NCBI GenBank assembly: GCA_023313575.1
Contig: JAJTTP010000006.1
Coordinates: 2,356,001-2,420,000 of the forward strand
DNA: 64,000 bases
Direction of reading: 5' to 3'
DNA from: Eutypella sp. D-1
Taxonomy: Eukaryota; Ascomycota; Sordariomycetes; Xylariales; Diatrypaceae
Of the stretch, positions 49,457-62,753 are shown in pieces. The notes below the pieces were generated by a model that searched no databases, was not told the origin of the DNA, and saw only the letters and a list, made by a program, of their open reading frames with translations. Both the position numbers and the translations under genes were made by a program. Position 1 is the first letter of the stretch. Each line of letters starts with the position of its first letter.

Positions 49457-52400
49457 GGTGAAGAGTCTTTTTTCTTCTTCTTCTTCTTCCTTACTTGTAG
49501 ACGATTCTGAGGAGAGGAGATAGCTACTTTGAGGGGATGTTGCTGTCCTTTTATGTGTGACCAAGCATATAAAGTTGAGTCAGAAAAAAAAAGACGACTT
49601 AACTCTCAAGGTGCAGAGTGGGTAGGAACTGGAATTCCAAAATTCTCACAGGGATTGGCCGAGCAGATTTGAGTACATACTTCGTACACCTACCCTTGGT
49701 GGACATGTAGGTTCCAAGACGACCTCGGGAGCTGTACCAATAAGATTTTTCTTGCGCAATGGTATGAAAGTACCCTACTACATCCGTGAATGCTGGCTGG
49801 CGCAGTTCACTTTTTTCTTTTGGTACATTTAACAGATTTACCTCTGCGGTATCATGTAAAATTCTCTGCTGCAATTTTCATAGCAATTTTCCTAACTTTT
49901 AAGCATTCAAGGTACATTTCCATATTAGGTAAGTCATGTACCTCCGAATGATCGGTATTTAGTCCTCCCCGTCCACCAATCCTAACCCGCTACCTGCCGT
50001 TAAGAACTTGAAGTACCTACCCTTAAGAAGGGCCCCCCTAAGAAATAAACTTTAACTTCGGAACCCACCTGGGCACCTGGTATTCACATGCATCTCAACG
50101 TTCCCGGAACAAATGATTGAGTGTATATTCCTTCGCTGCAACCCACCTCTAGATCCGTGGACCAAAGATATACTGGAGTGTGCAAGCGCCCGGAATGATG
50201 TCGTAGGCGTTAATAGATATCTGCGTGTGTCGACAAATACAACCAAACATACGGAAGTGTCAAAAAAAAAAGACTTGACCCACTAGTCCACTATAAATAA
50301 ATCAGCGCAGGTTGTGTGCCGGCCGATTATGTGCATCTCGACCTCCGTAATCGGGTGACTAATAACCTGGTATATGGATACATCTTTCGACTTGCACACA
50401 TTACATGGTACGGTAACCTGTATTAGCCTGAACAGCACGAGTCACCGTTTATATCAATTCCATATTCGATGACAAATACCCCCCTCCCCTTCACCCCTAC
50501 CTGTAACGAAGAATCTGGGTATGAGAAATCAGAATTTGCATGGTGACTACTTTTAGATGCAGCTTGAAATTAGTATTTGCGTAATTCCTCCTACGTCTAA
50601 TAGGATGTAGTGAGAATATTAGCATCAGCCCGGGCTCGCTATCCGGTGGGTTGGGAGAGGGGATGCTATAGCCTCACATGTCTATATCGTACAGATGAAG
50701 GCTTAGAGATGAATCACCACACATAGGTCGTACTTCCGTCGTTTTGATAGGTCCCTATGTGCTATACTAGCGTTTAACAATAATATCCCTTTTTTACGGT
50801 AACGAAGGACTCCCCTGCCCCTACTCCTAGCCTCATGTCTTTGCTTCATATAGACAGTCCACTGCTGCTGTCGAGCACCACATCCGCACCTCCAAAACGG
50901 GCCCTATTCGATGTAAATGCATGTTCGCAGCCTTCCCGCTAAGGTACACGAAAGGCCACTATGTCGGTCATCATGACCTCTTGTCGCCAGCCCTTGACCA
51001 GAACATTTGGAGGTGCCTGATTGGTATACTCCCCTAAGTCCACCATCGACGACGGTGATGTCTCGTACACCTTCATATGAGCGTCGCGTCCGGTAGCTAC
51101 TGGCCTCCGTAGCGTTCGCTCTCCATAAACTCAGGGGCAAAGAAAGGTGGACCCGATCGCCCCTAACCGGTATGTCCGGGACCACCTTCGTGCGTGCTGC
51201 CTCGCGAGCGCACAATAACCCCAAATAGCACATCCCGTGTGCGGGAAGAGATCGGGATGGATCATGTATGCCTTGTGACTATCGCGTTCTTTGGTTACAC
51301 CAGGTTTTTCCGAGGGTAAGGATGTGAGGGGATCGCAGTACCCGTTCTTCGACTCTGTACACTGTACGCACGTTCACCTAGATACTTCATAGCCTGCCCC
51401 CCGGCGTCAGAAACCCCCAGACAGCCCCCAGGCTGGGCAAGAGAGAGCATGGACGCGGCGCTTGGACCTTGACCCAGCCCCGGTAGTGTGGCACTGTCCA
51501 GCACTGCATCGCCATCTACCATCTGGCGGTCCTGATGTTGCACGTGCACATCGAGTAGGGCTGATGCTTGCCTTGTCCGTTAGCTGTCGCTGTCGCTGTC
51601 ACTGACAATGTTACTGTTGCTCAAACGTCAGTCTCGCCCACTCTCAGAAGCATTCGTGAGCACGCAAGTACTGCGAGAAGAAATAAAGTATATGTGCCTG
51701 CCTGTATGTGTCGATGTCTTGGATACCAGCCGGGGCAGGCCTGATCTGGAAGTCAGGCGGATAGTTACTACACGTACGAAAGCAGGCCGAGAAAGTTTAA
51801 TTTGATCAATCTATTCAGCCAGGTCTCGGTCAAGTGATAGTCAACGCGGCAGATTGGTCCACGTTGCCGGACTCTGTTCATGCTTGCGCATAGTGAGGCT
51901 AGCAACTGTTTGTCAGAAGAAGACCCGGGTCTTTAATCGTTTTCATGTGCGAGATGGCTTTTGGTGTAATTTACAGACAGGCATATATATGTTCCATCCT
52001 TAGCCCTAGAATGCCTACAGCGCGATACCAACGAATCCAATCACCTAGAGCACAGCGAGACAGTAGGAAAGACATCTGGCATAGCAGTTGCAGGTGTGTC
52101 TTTCAACCCAGGGATGGTTTGCGACCCTATCCACCAGTGGTAGGTTCTCCTATGAGGACGCCCCATCGCATAGCATAGTTGAAGGATTTGGAGGCTGCAA
52201 CGGAACCGGGAAATACGTGGCCAATATGGATAGAGCGATACGTCTGATACCGGTGAGGGGTCTACGAGCTAGGAGGGGAGGAAGTGATAGAAGTCTAGCA
52301 GCAATGCAACTAATTGAGAGAACTCGGACGTTTTCGATTTGCGAAAAAGGGTAAGGATCCAATAGATCTCCTTGGTGAGAACTCGAGCCCGATCCCCCGG

Positions 52401-53363
52401 TTACGTCTCGTGGAACATACTGCTCCTCGTCGCCATGACTACCGGCGCTAGACTATCGATGTAGAAACAGAAAGAGTCGGCCAGCGGCTCAGGGGGGGGG
52501 GGAGGTCTACGTTGGAAGGAATTTGGAAGACCCAGAAATAGACAGCGCATGTGTAAATTGCAGGGCGCTCTTGATCCATGGCAGGGTCAGGGTCGCCATG
52601 GTGTTGTTGGATAGGTATCTAGGTAGGCAAGGCTCTATCGGTCAGCCTCGCGCTCCTGGATAGCTCACATACTTATCCCATCGACAACCTCAAATGCGCC
52701 AGAAAACAAGATGGCGTGGCGTTTTGGCCTGAGCTACTAGCAGGCTTTAGACGCTCTCAGGAGATCCCAGGACACCTTGCTTTTGGCCGCCCGTTGCTGG
52801 GTATTGTATAGCGAACCCACAATCACAAATGCACAATCAACGGGCATGTTTATCGTCCAGTTACTTTTCTATTAAACGGGCAACTTGGCAAGCCACCTCG
52901 TGTGTCCTGACGCCCAACTCAAACGGTTGCTATACTGAAGGGAGGTTGTGGGGATCATGATCGCAGAGTGAGCGAAACCATATGACCAGTCTTCTTTTCC
53001 TTCTAGAAGGCAATGTAATTATGTAGGATGCAACATCGCACGATGTCCGATAGAAGCAAACGAGAAAAACAGGAACCACCAGTCAATACAACACGAAGAA
53101 GATTCCGAAATCAGCGCAGAGCCTGGTGCCCGAACGTCAATCTATTCTGGGCTGTGCTCATAAAGATCCCAGATCATATCATCAAGCCACCAAGACCGGA
53201 AGGCTGACAAAACTGCCCTGTCTGTCGTGGAATACGGGCGTGCCTTCCAGGCTGTAACAGACTGGACAGTAATCGACTAATCGAATGAACCGGCGGTGGG
53301 AGCCACCGCGTCTCCGAAGAGACATTAGTATCGCATTGGTATGAGGATCGTCATAAGGCCTGT
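49457..53363. other. Largest gene-free stretch
   Basis: 3.9 kb between SER33 and NAP1. The longest frames (50904-51233 -, 51295-51549 -, 52088-52354 +) overlap each other's opposite strands and match nothing I know. CpG content is normal, so there is no sign of the decay seen at 32401-32880. A run of ten or more G lies near 52492-52502. Possible non-coding RNA or a lost gene; no direct evidence. Confidence 0.5.
49576..49582 (+). promoter_or_regulatory. TGAGTCA heptamer upstream of SER33
   Basis: Perfect GCN4/CPC1 core 120 bases before the start codon. The flanks do not match the full RTGACTCAY consensus. Position suits general amino-acid control of a serine gene, but the heptamer also occurs by chance. 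Confidence 0.4.
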
Positions 53364-54907
53364 TTAGCTCTGTTTGCACTCAGCAGCCTCCTGCTTAGGC
53401 TTCGCGGCATCGTCCTGATCATCGGGTTAGTTTCACGCGACAGAACTTGGGGGTGCAAGCTGAACCAACTTACATCATCATCAGACTCTTCCTCCTCATC
53501 ATCGCGGTCTTCGCTGAGGTCGTCGTCATCATCATCGTCCTCATCCTCAAAACCATCGTCATCGACGTCCTCCAATTCCTCGAAGGCTAGAGCCTCGCCG
53601 GTGAACCAGTCAATAGCTCTAGGGATCAGCTTCTCCTTGATATCTTCGCCTAGCTGGTAGTCCAACTCTAAGCGCTCCTCGATGTCGGATGCAGCATCGT
53701 CCTCGTCATCTTCCGTTGGGGCCTTGGGAGGCGAGAAGAAGTTGAAGAATGACTCGGTCGGGACGGTCTTCTTCACAATACGGGTCTGCTTAGTGTCTAG
53801 TGGTACATTGTGTTAACGAGTTGCTGCAACAATGTGTCAGGTTAGGGGTTGGGCCAGGGGGGCTTACTCTTATTTCTCTGCTTCTTACTCTCGATCCGGA
53901 CTGTGAGATCCTGGCCATCCTTCCAGTTGATCTTGTCGCCCTCAGCATGGTCGTAGATGAAGTCACCACCGTAACCACTCTCGTTCTGGTAGAAGTAGGT
54001 CTTGGTGAGGGTCTTGTTGGTGAAGTATTCGTTTTCGGCGAAGTCAAACAGGAGGCGGAAGCCAGGCTTGTCCAAGTATTCCATTCGGATGTCGGTAAGG
54101 GAGCGCAGCGCACCCTCATCCCGGTCAGTGATCATCTCAGCCAAAGAAATCTGGTTCTTCATAGCGGACAGCCAAAACTCGGGAATGCCGGCGACGTTCT
54201 CTGCAGGCTCGGGGGACTTCTCCTTCTCGGGCTTCTCGGTTTCATCGCCCTCCTCGGGCTCCTCCTCACCCTCCTTGACCTCATCGTCGGTGGGCTCTGC
54301 CTTGCCGTTGACGATGCCGGCACGCTTCTCGTAAAGCGGTGTGAACTTGGCGAAGTACTTCTTCTCGAGCTGAAGGACCTCTTCCTGGAACTCGGCCTCA
54401 AGCTTGGAGTGTTCCTTCTGAATACCCTTCAGGCCGGCAACGCGGCGGCGGACAGGAGCAGGCAGCGACTCGATGTAACCGGAAGATCGGCCAACGAGTG
54501 AGCCGAGGCGACCCTGAATCATCTGAACCAGCCTGGGGTTCTGGGCAAAGATGGAAGCGGCAGTGGCACTGTCAAGACCCTCTGTGTAGTGACAATATTC
54601 AGATTAGTAACGGCAGCACATTACATACAAGCCAAAGTCAACCCGACTCAATAGACTGAATCGTAAACGAGTTATTGTAATGAACTTACCCTCTTTGATG
54701 CTTGCGACGCCGGGTTGTTGGGCATGGCTAGAGATTGGAGCGTTGCTGGCCGGCGTGTTCTGCGGGGTACTAAATTGAGGTGACGATAACGAAATGTTAG
54801 CCTAATCATGATAATAAAAAAACAGAATATTGAGATGAAGAAATGAAAAACATATCAACTTACGGCGCAGGAACGTCTGGGCGACGATTCTTGATAGGTT
54901 CAGCCAT
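53364..54907 (-). CDS. NAP1: Nucleosome assembly protein 1
   Basis: Histone H2A-H2B chaperone, about 415 residues. N-terminal [15 protein letters not shown], then [20 protein letters not shown], the long dimerisation helix ([19 protein letters not shown]), [12 protein letters not shown], a Glu-rich insertion, [12 protein letters not shown], and [22 protein letters not shown] follows, then a strongly acidic tail with runs of Asp and Glu. The extreme C-terminus is ECKQS, a CaaX-type ending like the CKQQ of animal NAP1L1. Introns fall after DVPAP, after KEG, after KKQRNK and before DDAAKPK. The start is at 54907 and the stop at 53364-53366. A 233-codon frame on the opposite strand (53800-54501) is a shadow. 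Confidence 0.95.
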
Positions 54908-57777
54908 TGTTGACGTTTTTTCCCTTCTTTTTTTTCTTCTTTTTTTCTCTCTGTTATACGACTCCTATGAATGAAAATTGGTGGGGGGTGGAGAGGATAA
55001 CAGTTTGGTATAAGAAAAGGATGTAGTGGTAGTAGTGGTCGTGGTAAGGGTAATGGTAAGTAGTCTACTAATGTATTGTAGAAAGTAGTAGGTAGGGCCA
55101 GAAAAAAAAAAGAGAGGTCTTCTTGTCTAAGGTCAATCAAGTTAAGGTTAGTGGGGCGTCTTTCTCTTCTTACAAAAGCAAAAAAATTAGTTGAGGGGCC
55201 TGGGGAAGAAGTAACTACTGGTAAGGTTTTTTTTTAGTGGTGGCAGATGGTAGATGGCAGGTGGCAGACAAGGTAAAGATGATGGGGTAAAACCTTACAG
55301 ATGAGTGCCTAGGTAGGTACATGTACCTAGTACTTCGTATGTAGTGTGGTTTAGCACTTCTAACAGGTAGTAGCAGGGTAGGTATGGGCAACAGAGGTAC
55401 CCCAAGAAAAATTACTTCCAAGGTACCTAGGTATAGCTGAGTTGAGTTAACTTTCACATTACCTAAAAGGAAGTCTTGATTATCCAGGTATACGTAGTAC
55501 AAACTTTTCAACTCATTATTTTTCCAAAACAAGGGGAGAGGGACATCGAGAATAAGGAATCCATTCTCAACCTTGAAAGGATACGAAAGTGGCATTACGT
55601 ATCAGAAAGCGATTATAAAGATCTCAGTCAGGTACGGATAGGTCGGTACCTACATACCTTTACGGTAGGTAGATGTATTTAAGAGGTAGACATGCTTGAC
55701 ATGACAGGTCCTATCTGGCTGGTTAAACCAGTGAATCGAACCTGCTTTAACTGAAATATCCCAAGGTCATCTACTACTTACATGTACCTTATGAAAGAAA
55801 CTTCGGCATTTTCTGGAAATGTTGTGAAATTTTTGGTGAGTCGTGGGGCACTGACAGCTGTAGGTGAGGGGCTAACACAGACTAACATCTACCTAGGTAC
55901 TTACCAGTAGATAAGCACTTAACAGTCTTAACCCACCTACTACCCACCTGCCCACCTATTACACCGGTAGGAGCTTGCACTTAGAGTGTTAAAATGGGCA
56001 CGATTTACGAAAGCAAAGCGGCCTGTAACCAGTGCTTAAGTGCCTTAAAGGTCTAGATCATGGCCCTCCACGTAGTGTGAAATTCATCACAACCTTGGAA
56101 CTTATCCAGGTGTTGAGAAAAGCAAGGAATACTATTATCGATAAGAAAAGCAGGGTGGGTGTGCATGCAGGTACAACCTTAACCACTAACATTAGAAGGT
56201 ATCTGTGGCAAAGAAGAAACCTATGGATGCAGTAGGAACAAGTCTGGAAGAAACGAAAAATACTGCATTAGGAAATACCGATATGTACCTTAGGTAGCTA
56301 GGTGCCTAAGATGTAGGTAGGTACATGTAGGTAGGCAGCTAACCAAATACATCCATGGATATACCCATCCTTTAATCCTTTACATACAGACCTACCTAGG
56401 CTTTGCTAGGTGTCTACATACTTAGGACATGATAGCTGTTAGGCAAGTCAGGTTTTTCAGACAAGAAGTGCCTCCTATGTTGTAACCTACTTATACGTGA
56501 TTGATTTACGACCACTTGCAACTTCGAGTGTCTACCAGCCAAGCCTGAATTAGCCAGAAGAGCCTTTGGCTTCTGCAAGGAGGGTGAAGAGGGTCACCCG
56601 TGTCCGTCTGCGTATGGCTGAGCTGGGAGGGTAGCTTCCGGGTTTTACCTGACCGCTATCTAAGATCGAATATGCTTTTATTTCCATTAGGTACCTAGGT
56701 AGATAGATACTTTAAACTTGACTACAGGTCTTAAGCGGCAAACAGGTATATAATATAATATGTAGGCCGGCCATTTGACTATAAGGACAGTATATAATTA
56801 TATGGCATTCATGCTCAAGGTCTTCTGTAATATGAAACGCTATTCAAGTTGGTATGTATCCATGGATTTGTACGATAGCCAGGAGCTGGGCAGTGGACAA
56901 ATGATAAGATAATACTTAAGTACCAGGTAGGTAGGTATGTCGGGGAGAATCTTCACCGAGATTTCATCTAATATGGGTCCCGAGGTCTTTTCCAAAGAAG
57001 CCCCTGCGCAAGGTTACCAGGTAGGTACCTTATGATTGGGGGAATAGTTATCTGTGTACACTTAGGTGCTCAAGTAACCTGAAAGATGCAGGGCATACTG
57101 CATGAACAACTATCTAGCTCTATATTCCTATGTTTCTAGAAAAGAGTTTGGTAAGTGCAGGTACTAGGTAGATCACAGGAGAAGCGAAGATACTTTTATC
57201 TCCAGAATTTAAGAGCTGCCCAGGTGTAGGTAGCAGAAGGCTTCAAATACCTGGTACATGCAGTTATGTACGTACTGAGATCTAGGTAAGCTATGGAAAT
57301 GGTTGATAAGATAACAATTCTCAAGGTGCAGGCAGGTACGGTATACGGTATAAGGAAGTACTTAGTTCAGATAAGTAGTTCGGCCAAGTACTCTAGTTCG
57401 CACTCCCAAACTAGAAGATCGCAACTACAAATGTACAGTAGATACAGTAAGGGCCCGGGCAGTAGAAATATGACGTCTATGCTTTTTTCCACATAATAAA
57501 AGACAATGGCAGCATGACGGTCGCGGACGAAGAGGTATTGCATGTTTGGTCATTTATGGGACGGGACCAGACTACGCATAGCCAGCCCTGATTTCATATA
57601 TAAATCTATATATAAATCTATATTCTGATCTATACTCTGATTTATATTCTACGCGCGCGCCTTCGCCGTCACCTTCACCTTGGCCTTCACCTTGGCCTTC
57701 GCGTCTCTCTTCCTCATTCCCGCGGTCTTGCTGACGGGCGGATATTAAATTGATATCTCCCGCGGGTGTGTCGCGAG
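54908..57777. other. Divergent NAP1/YPK9 intergenic region
   Basis: 2.9 kb. A/T-rich leader of NAP1 with T runs, then one of the densest sets of TACCTAGG/GTAGGTAC motifs in the window (55308-55330, 55421-55433, 56689-56705 and others). Frames at 55215-55595 and 57293-57865 lack coding character. No gene is supported. Confidence 0.6.
55308..56950. repeat. Dispersed TACCTAGGTA motifs, NAP1/YPK9 intergenic
   Basis: Exact or near-exact copies at 55308-55330, 55421-55433, 55892-55900, 56385-56400 and 56689-56705, and GGTAGGTA runs near 56317-56335 and 56925-56937. Confidence 0.65.
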
Positions 57778-60700
57778 ATGGATGATGATTCGGAGAATGA
57801 AGGCGGTGCGCAATCACAATCGCAACCACAGTCGCAACCACAATGGCACCCACAAGAGCGCCCACAATGGCGCCCAGAAGCCGCCGTCGAAGACGACCAT
57901 CCTATCCTCTATAGGCTAGGTACTAATCAGAGCAGCTCCAGCATATTCGAGGATGTCGAAATGGCCCAGGATGAGCTCTATTCTGGTCCCATGGCCGAGA
58001 GCCTTCCTACTAGCGTCGCCGCCTTCTCCCATCGTCGTTCGCGTGCAGATTCCACAACCAGCTTTACCTACTACAACGAGGAAGAGGACGGGGACCAGGC
58101 GAGACTAGCACGATTAGCCTCTGGCGAGGACGGGGTCGGCGGCACCTTCGATATCGACGAAATCCCCTTCGTCTTTGAAGAAGAGGATGGCCTGTTCGAG
58201 GAGGAGGAGAGTTCCGGCGCTGAGTTGGAGAACGGCAACGGCGACGCTGATTATGCAATGAGGAGGAGGTCCTCAACCCTATCTCGAAGTTCCGTCCATG
58301 CTCGACTCCTCCGATCCGATAGCATAACCACAGAGCTCAGCGCTCGCGTTCGCACTAGCTTTGAGCGCGGACACAGACATGGATCGGGTCACGGCCGAGT
58401 TAGTCAGAAGCTGCGTATGGTGAACGAGGATCTCACCATTGTCATAGCTGGATTCCGGACCAACAGAATGCGCTATATTCTTTATCTATCCCTCTGCGTC
58501 GTTACCTTGGGTCTGGCCTACCTTCTCCTCCGATGGCTTCCTCGTTGGCTCGTGAGGCTGATAGGCGAACCTTCTCCTCTCCGAGAAAGTCAGTGGGTAG
58601 TTCTTGAGGTAGGTCGTCTCTTGATAGGATTTTTTCCGCACTCACCTTTTGCCATACTTATAACGGATGTCTCTGACTATACTCTAGAATGAATGGGGGG
58701 AAATGGCGGTATTGGACGTGCGGACTCAGCCGTACGATCGCCCGCTTTCCACCGTTTTCGGCGCCCCTGAGAAGGTCTTTGCCCAATTGCTAGCGGAGGA
58801 CGCCGACCCTCTGCTTCCTGAGCTCCGCGTTCTCACCTACCGCTACGTGAGCTTTTTCTTCCACCCTCTCAAGGACAAGTTCGTCATTTGCAATGGGTGG
58901 AAGGACCCGACGTGGACAGATGTTCGTTCACTCCGTGCGGGTATCAGTGGTGACGAAAAGGATGAGCGCGAGCGCGTTTTCGGCAATAACCTCATCGACA
59001 TCGAACAGAAGTCGATCCCTCAGCTACTGGTAGACGAGGTATGGCATCTTTTCTCTCCCACTGGCGGTCAACTCCTTAGCTCATATTGGTTTAGGTTTTC
59101 CACCCTTTCTACGTCTTTCAAATCGCGAGCTTGACCCTATGGTCGCTAGACGAGTATTATTATTACGCAATATGCATTTTTCTGATGTCTGCTGGTAGCA
59201 TCATCGCTACCTTGGTAGAGACGCGTGCGGTAGGTTCACAGTTGTGCTACTTGTTGTAGCCTGCCGGCTAACCTGTTACAGACCATGAGACGTCTTCGTG
59301 ATATCTCTCGCTTTGAATGCGATGTTCGAGTTCTCCGTGACGGGTTCTGTATGTGAACCCCTCGATATTTTTCTACTCACAGCCACCTAACAGTATTTAG
59401 GGGATTATGTGTCTTCCAGTGATTTGGTTCCCGGAGACGTATACGAGACCACCGACCCCAACTTGACTCAATTCCCCAGCGATAGTCTATTGCTCAGTGG
59501 AGATTGTATCGTGAATGAGAGCATGCTCACCGGCGAGTCGGTACCGATTTCCAAATTACCGGCAACAGACGATACGCTGTTCGCCATGGATTTGTCTGCC
59601 TCCACTGTCTCTCCAGAGGCCGCTCGGCACTTTCTATTTTGCGGCACGAAGATCATTCGCGCGAGACGGCCGCAGGATGACGGAGATGATCAAGCAGTTT
59701 CACTTGCGATGGTCGTGAGGACAGGATTCAACACTACCAAGGGATCTCTGGTGCGGTCCATGCTCTTCCCGAAACCATCTGGATTCAAGTTTTATCGCGA
59801 CTCTTTCCGGTACATCGCTGTCATGGGCTGTGTGGCGCTCCTTGGGTTTGTTGTGTCCTTCGTCAACTTCATTCGTCTCGGCCTGGCGTGGCACTTGATC
59901 GTTGTCAGAGCATTGGATTTGATTACTATTGTCGTTCCTCCTGCGCTCCCCGCTACACTCACGATCGGTACCAACTTCGCTCTGGCTCGTCTCAAGAAGA
60001 AACAGATATTCTGCATCAGTCCGCAGCGTGTTAACGTCGGTGGAAAACTAGACGTCATGTGTTTTGACAAGACGGGAACTCTCACCGAGGATGGTCTGGA
60101 CGTTTTAGGCCTTCAGTTGGCTTCCCGGTCGACTAAACGGTTCGACGAAATTGTCACCAAAGCGTCTGCACTGGTTCCTCTCCATCACGTCGAGCCTAGC
60201 GCAGAGGACCAGTACCAAATGAGCCGTGCTGCATTGTTCACTATGGCCACTTGCCATTCACTGCGATCTGTTGACGATGAACTCGTTGGCGACCCCTTAG
60301 ACCTCAAGATGTTCGAGTTCACGGGCTGGACCTACGAGGAGGGACATCAAAGTGGCGGTGGTGATCAGGATGATGACGAACAGGGAGGCTTGTCCCCCTC
60401 AGTTGCCCGCCCGCCCGTAGCGCCGCTTTATGATACGGACCCCTATGGGAATTCGCAAGGTCGAAATGTGAGCAACATCCCATGAGCCGTTGCATAACTG
60501 GGTTTGACTAATATCTTATAGGGACCTATGGAGCTGGGTGTGCTGAAATCCTTCGAGTTCGTATCGCACCTGAGAAGAGCTAGCGTGATCGTTCGCGTGT
60601 TTGGGAGCCGTAGTGGAGATATCTACGTGAAAGGTGCACCGGAATCCATGCGAGATATATGCCGATCAGAGACTCGTATGTTGTTCCCTCCTTACACGTA

Positions 60701-62753
60701 TTTCTTCGTTCATCACACTCTGACAGGCTGGCAGTTCCGGATGACTACGAGGAAACGCTGTCGTACTACACTCACAAAGGATATCGAGTTATTGCGTGCG
60801 CAACTAAGCATATGGAGAGACTCTCTTGGGTAAAATCGCAGAAGATGAAGCGCAGCGAAGTTGAGTCAGACCTTGACTTCGTCGGTTTTATCATCTTCGA
60901 GAATAAGCTCAAGCCCACAACGGAAGCTGTCCTGAAAGAGCTGAGGCAGTCAAACATCGGCTCGATCATGGTGACGGGTGATAACATCTTGACCGCAATC
61001 AGCGTCGCGAGGAATTGTAGCCTCATCGATAAGGATGCACACTGCTTCGTGCCCCATTTTGCCAAAGGTAATTCGATCACAGCCGTTTTACCCCACCAGT
61101 TGTACACGATACTAACTAATATACACAGGGGACCCCCGAGACCCTAACGCTGAGCTGCGCTGGGAGAGTATAGATGATGGTGCATTTCATCTAGATAGTC
61201 GAACATTGCTGGTAAGAAAAGAGCACAAAATTTTTCTTTGAACAGAACTGACCGGGCGCTTGTTCCCAGCCGCTGCCGCCCCCCGCAAGCCGCGATGCCT
61301 CGCTGCCTTACGACATCACAAATATGAGAAACTATACGCTCGCAGTAAGCGGCGACGTCTTTCGATGGATAATCGACTTTGCACCCAACGAAGTCATGCG
61401 AAGGGTAGGTACTCACACTCCGGCCTAGAAAAGGATAGTGTTGACATTCAGTGTAGATGCTTGTACTCGGAAAGGTCTTCGCACGCATGTCTCCGGACGA
61501 GAAGCACGAACTTGTAGAAAAGCTCCAGAGCATCGACTACTGCTGCGGTTTCTGTGGAGACGGTGCAAACGACTGCGGCGCCCTGAAGGCTGCTGACGTC
61601 GGCATATCGCTGTCTGAAGCAGAAGCCTCGGTAGCCGCGCCGTTCACATCGAGAGTGTTCGACATTCGCTGTGTCCCGGATGTCATACGGTGAGCCTTGC
61701 TGGTTTCGTCCTTATCCGGAACTATGACTGACCGACCAATAGGGAGGGCCGGGCCGCTTTAGTAACCAGCTTCAGCTGCTTCAAATACATGAGTCTGTAT
61801 TCGGCCATCCAGTTCACGTCCGTCAGCTTTCTATACGCATCAGCCTCGAACCTGGGCGATTTCCAGGTAAATAACACGCAGCACATATGGTCTTTGATGA
61901 AACTGACTAATACCTTTCAGTTCCTCTTTATTGATGTTCTTCTTATCCTTCCCATTGCCATATTCAGTAAGTCGGCTCCTAGATATGAAACGAACAATGA
62001 CATGGCATCTTCTAACTCGGTCTATAGTGGGCTGGTCGGGGCCATTCCCGGTATTAAGCAAGAAGCGACCAACGGCCGACTTGGTTTCGAGGAAAGTCCT
62101 CACACCACTGCTGGGTCAGATGGCGATTTGCATAGTCATCCAGGCGGCCGCATGGTTGATCGTGCGGGAGCAGGATTGGTAAGGACCACCTCCTCAGATG
62201 ATACGGGAAGTTTTCCTACTAATGCAAATTGTGCGCCAGGTATATACCGCCACACGTCAACCCGGACAAGTCCAACATTAAGAATTCGGAGAACACGGCA
62301 CTATTCTTGACGTCCTGCTTCGAGTATATATTCATCGGCATCGTGATGAATGCCGGACGCCCGTTCAGGCAGCCCATGACGCAGAACTGTGAGTGCACTT
62401 TTCTTTTCCTTTTTTATTTTTTTAAACTACAGCGCTCTTGGGGTCGTTATGATACTGACAATTGTCCAGGGCCGTTCATGACGACAATCGCGACGGCGCT
62501 CGCGATAAGCTCGTACATGGTCCTGTCGCCGGCACGCTGGCTGAGGAAGCTGATGCAGCTGACGGCCATCAGTCCGTCCTTCAAGGCCAGCATTTTCGTC
62601 CTCGGCGGCTGCTACCTCGTGCTCTCGTGGACGTCGGAGAACTACGTCTTCCCCGGCGTGGCCCGGGCCGTCGGATGGGCGAAGCGGGTCATCGCGAAGA
62701 GGGCCAAGAAGCGCAAGGAGTACAAGCTTATACTAGAAGCCACGAGGATGTGA
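57778..62753 (+). CDS. YPK9: P5B-type transport ATPase (ATP13A2/Ypk9 family)
   Basis: Vacuolar/lysosomal P-type ATPase; animal ATP13A2 exports polyamines and yeast Ypk9 protects against metals. Well over 1,200 residues. A long acidic, Ser-rich cytosolic N-terminus (to about residue 220) precedes the first membrane helices ([21 protein letters not shown]). Later signatures: actuator LTGESVP; the P5B-specific [18 protein letters not shown] in M4; phosphorylation site [15 protein letters not shown]; nucleotide-domain [56 protein letters not shown]; and hydrophobic C-terminal helices ending EATRM. PPALP rather than PPELP argues for P5B, not the ER-type P5A (Spf1). At least ten introns. The start is taken at ATG 57778 ([10 protein letters not shown]). 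The stop is at 62751-62753. Confidence 0.95.

Noticed and set aside
50904..51549. Minus-strand frames of 109 and 84 codons as genes
   Set aside because: No splice-joined product or known motif; composition is like the surrounding spacer.
53800..54501. 233-codon open frame, Leu/Val-rich, plus strand
   Set aside because: Opposite strand of NAP1; it arises from Glu/Lys-rich codons read backwards.
55730..55745. GTTCGATTC-like tRNA B box on the minus strand
   Set aside because: The flanking bases do not form a T-stem and no A box or acceptor stem is present.
57766..57777. Upstream start of YPK9
   Set aside because: The upstream codon is GTG; the first ATG is at 57778, so the four extra residues are not expected in a nuclear fungal gene.
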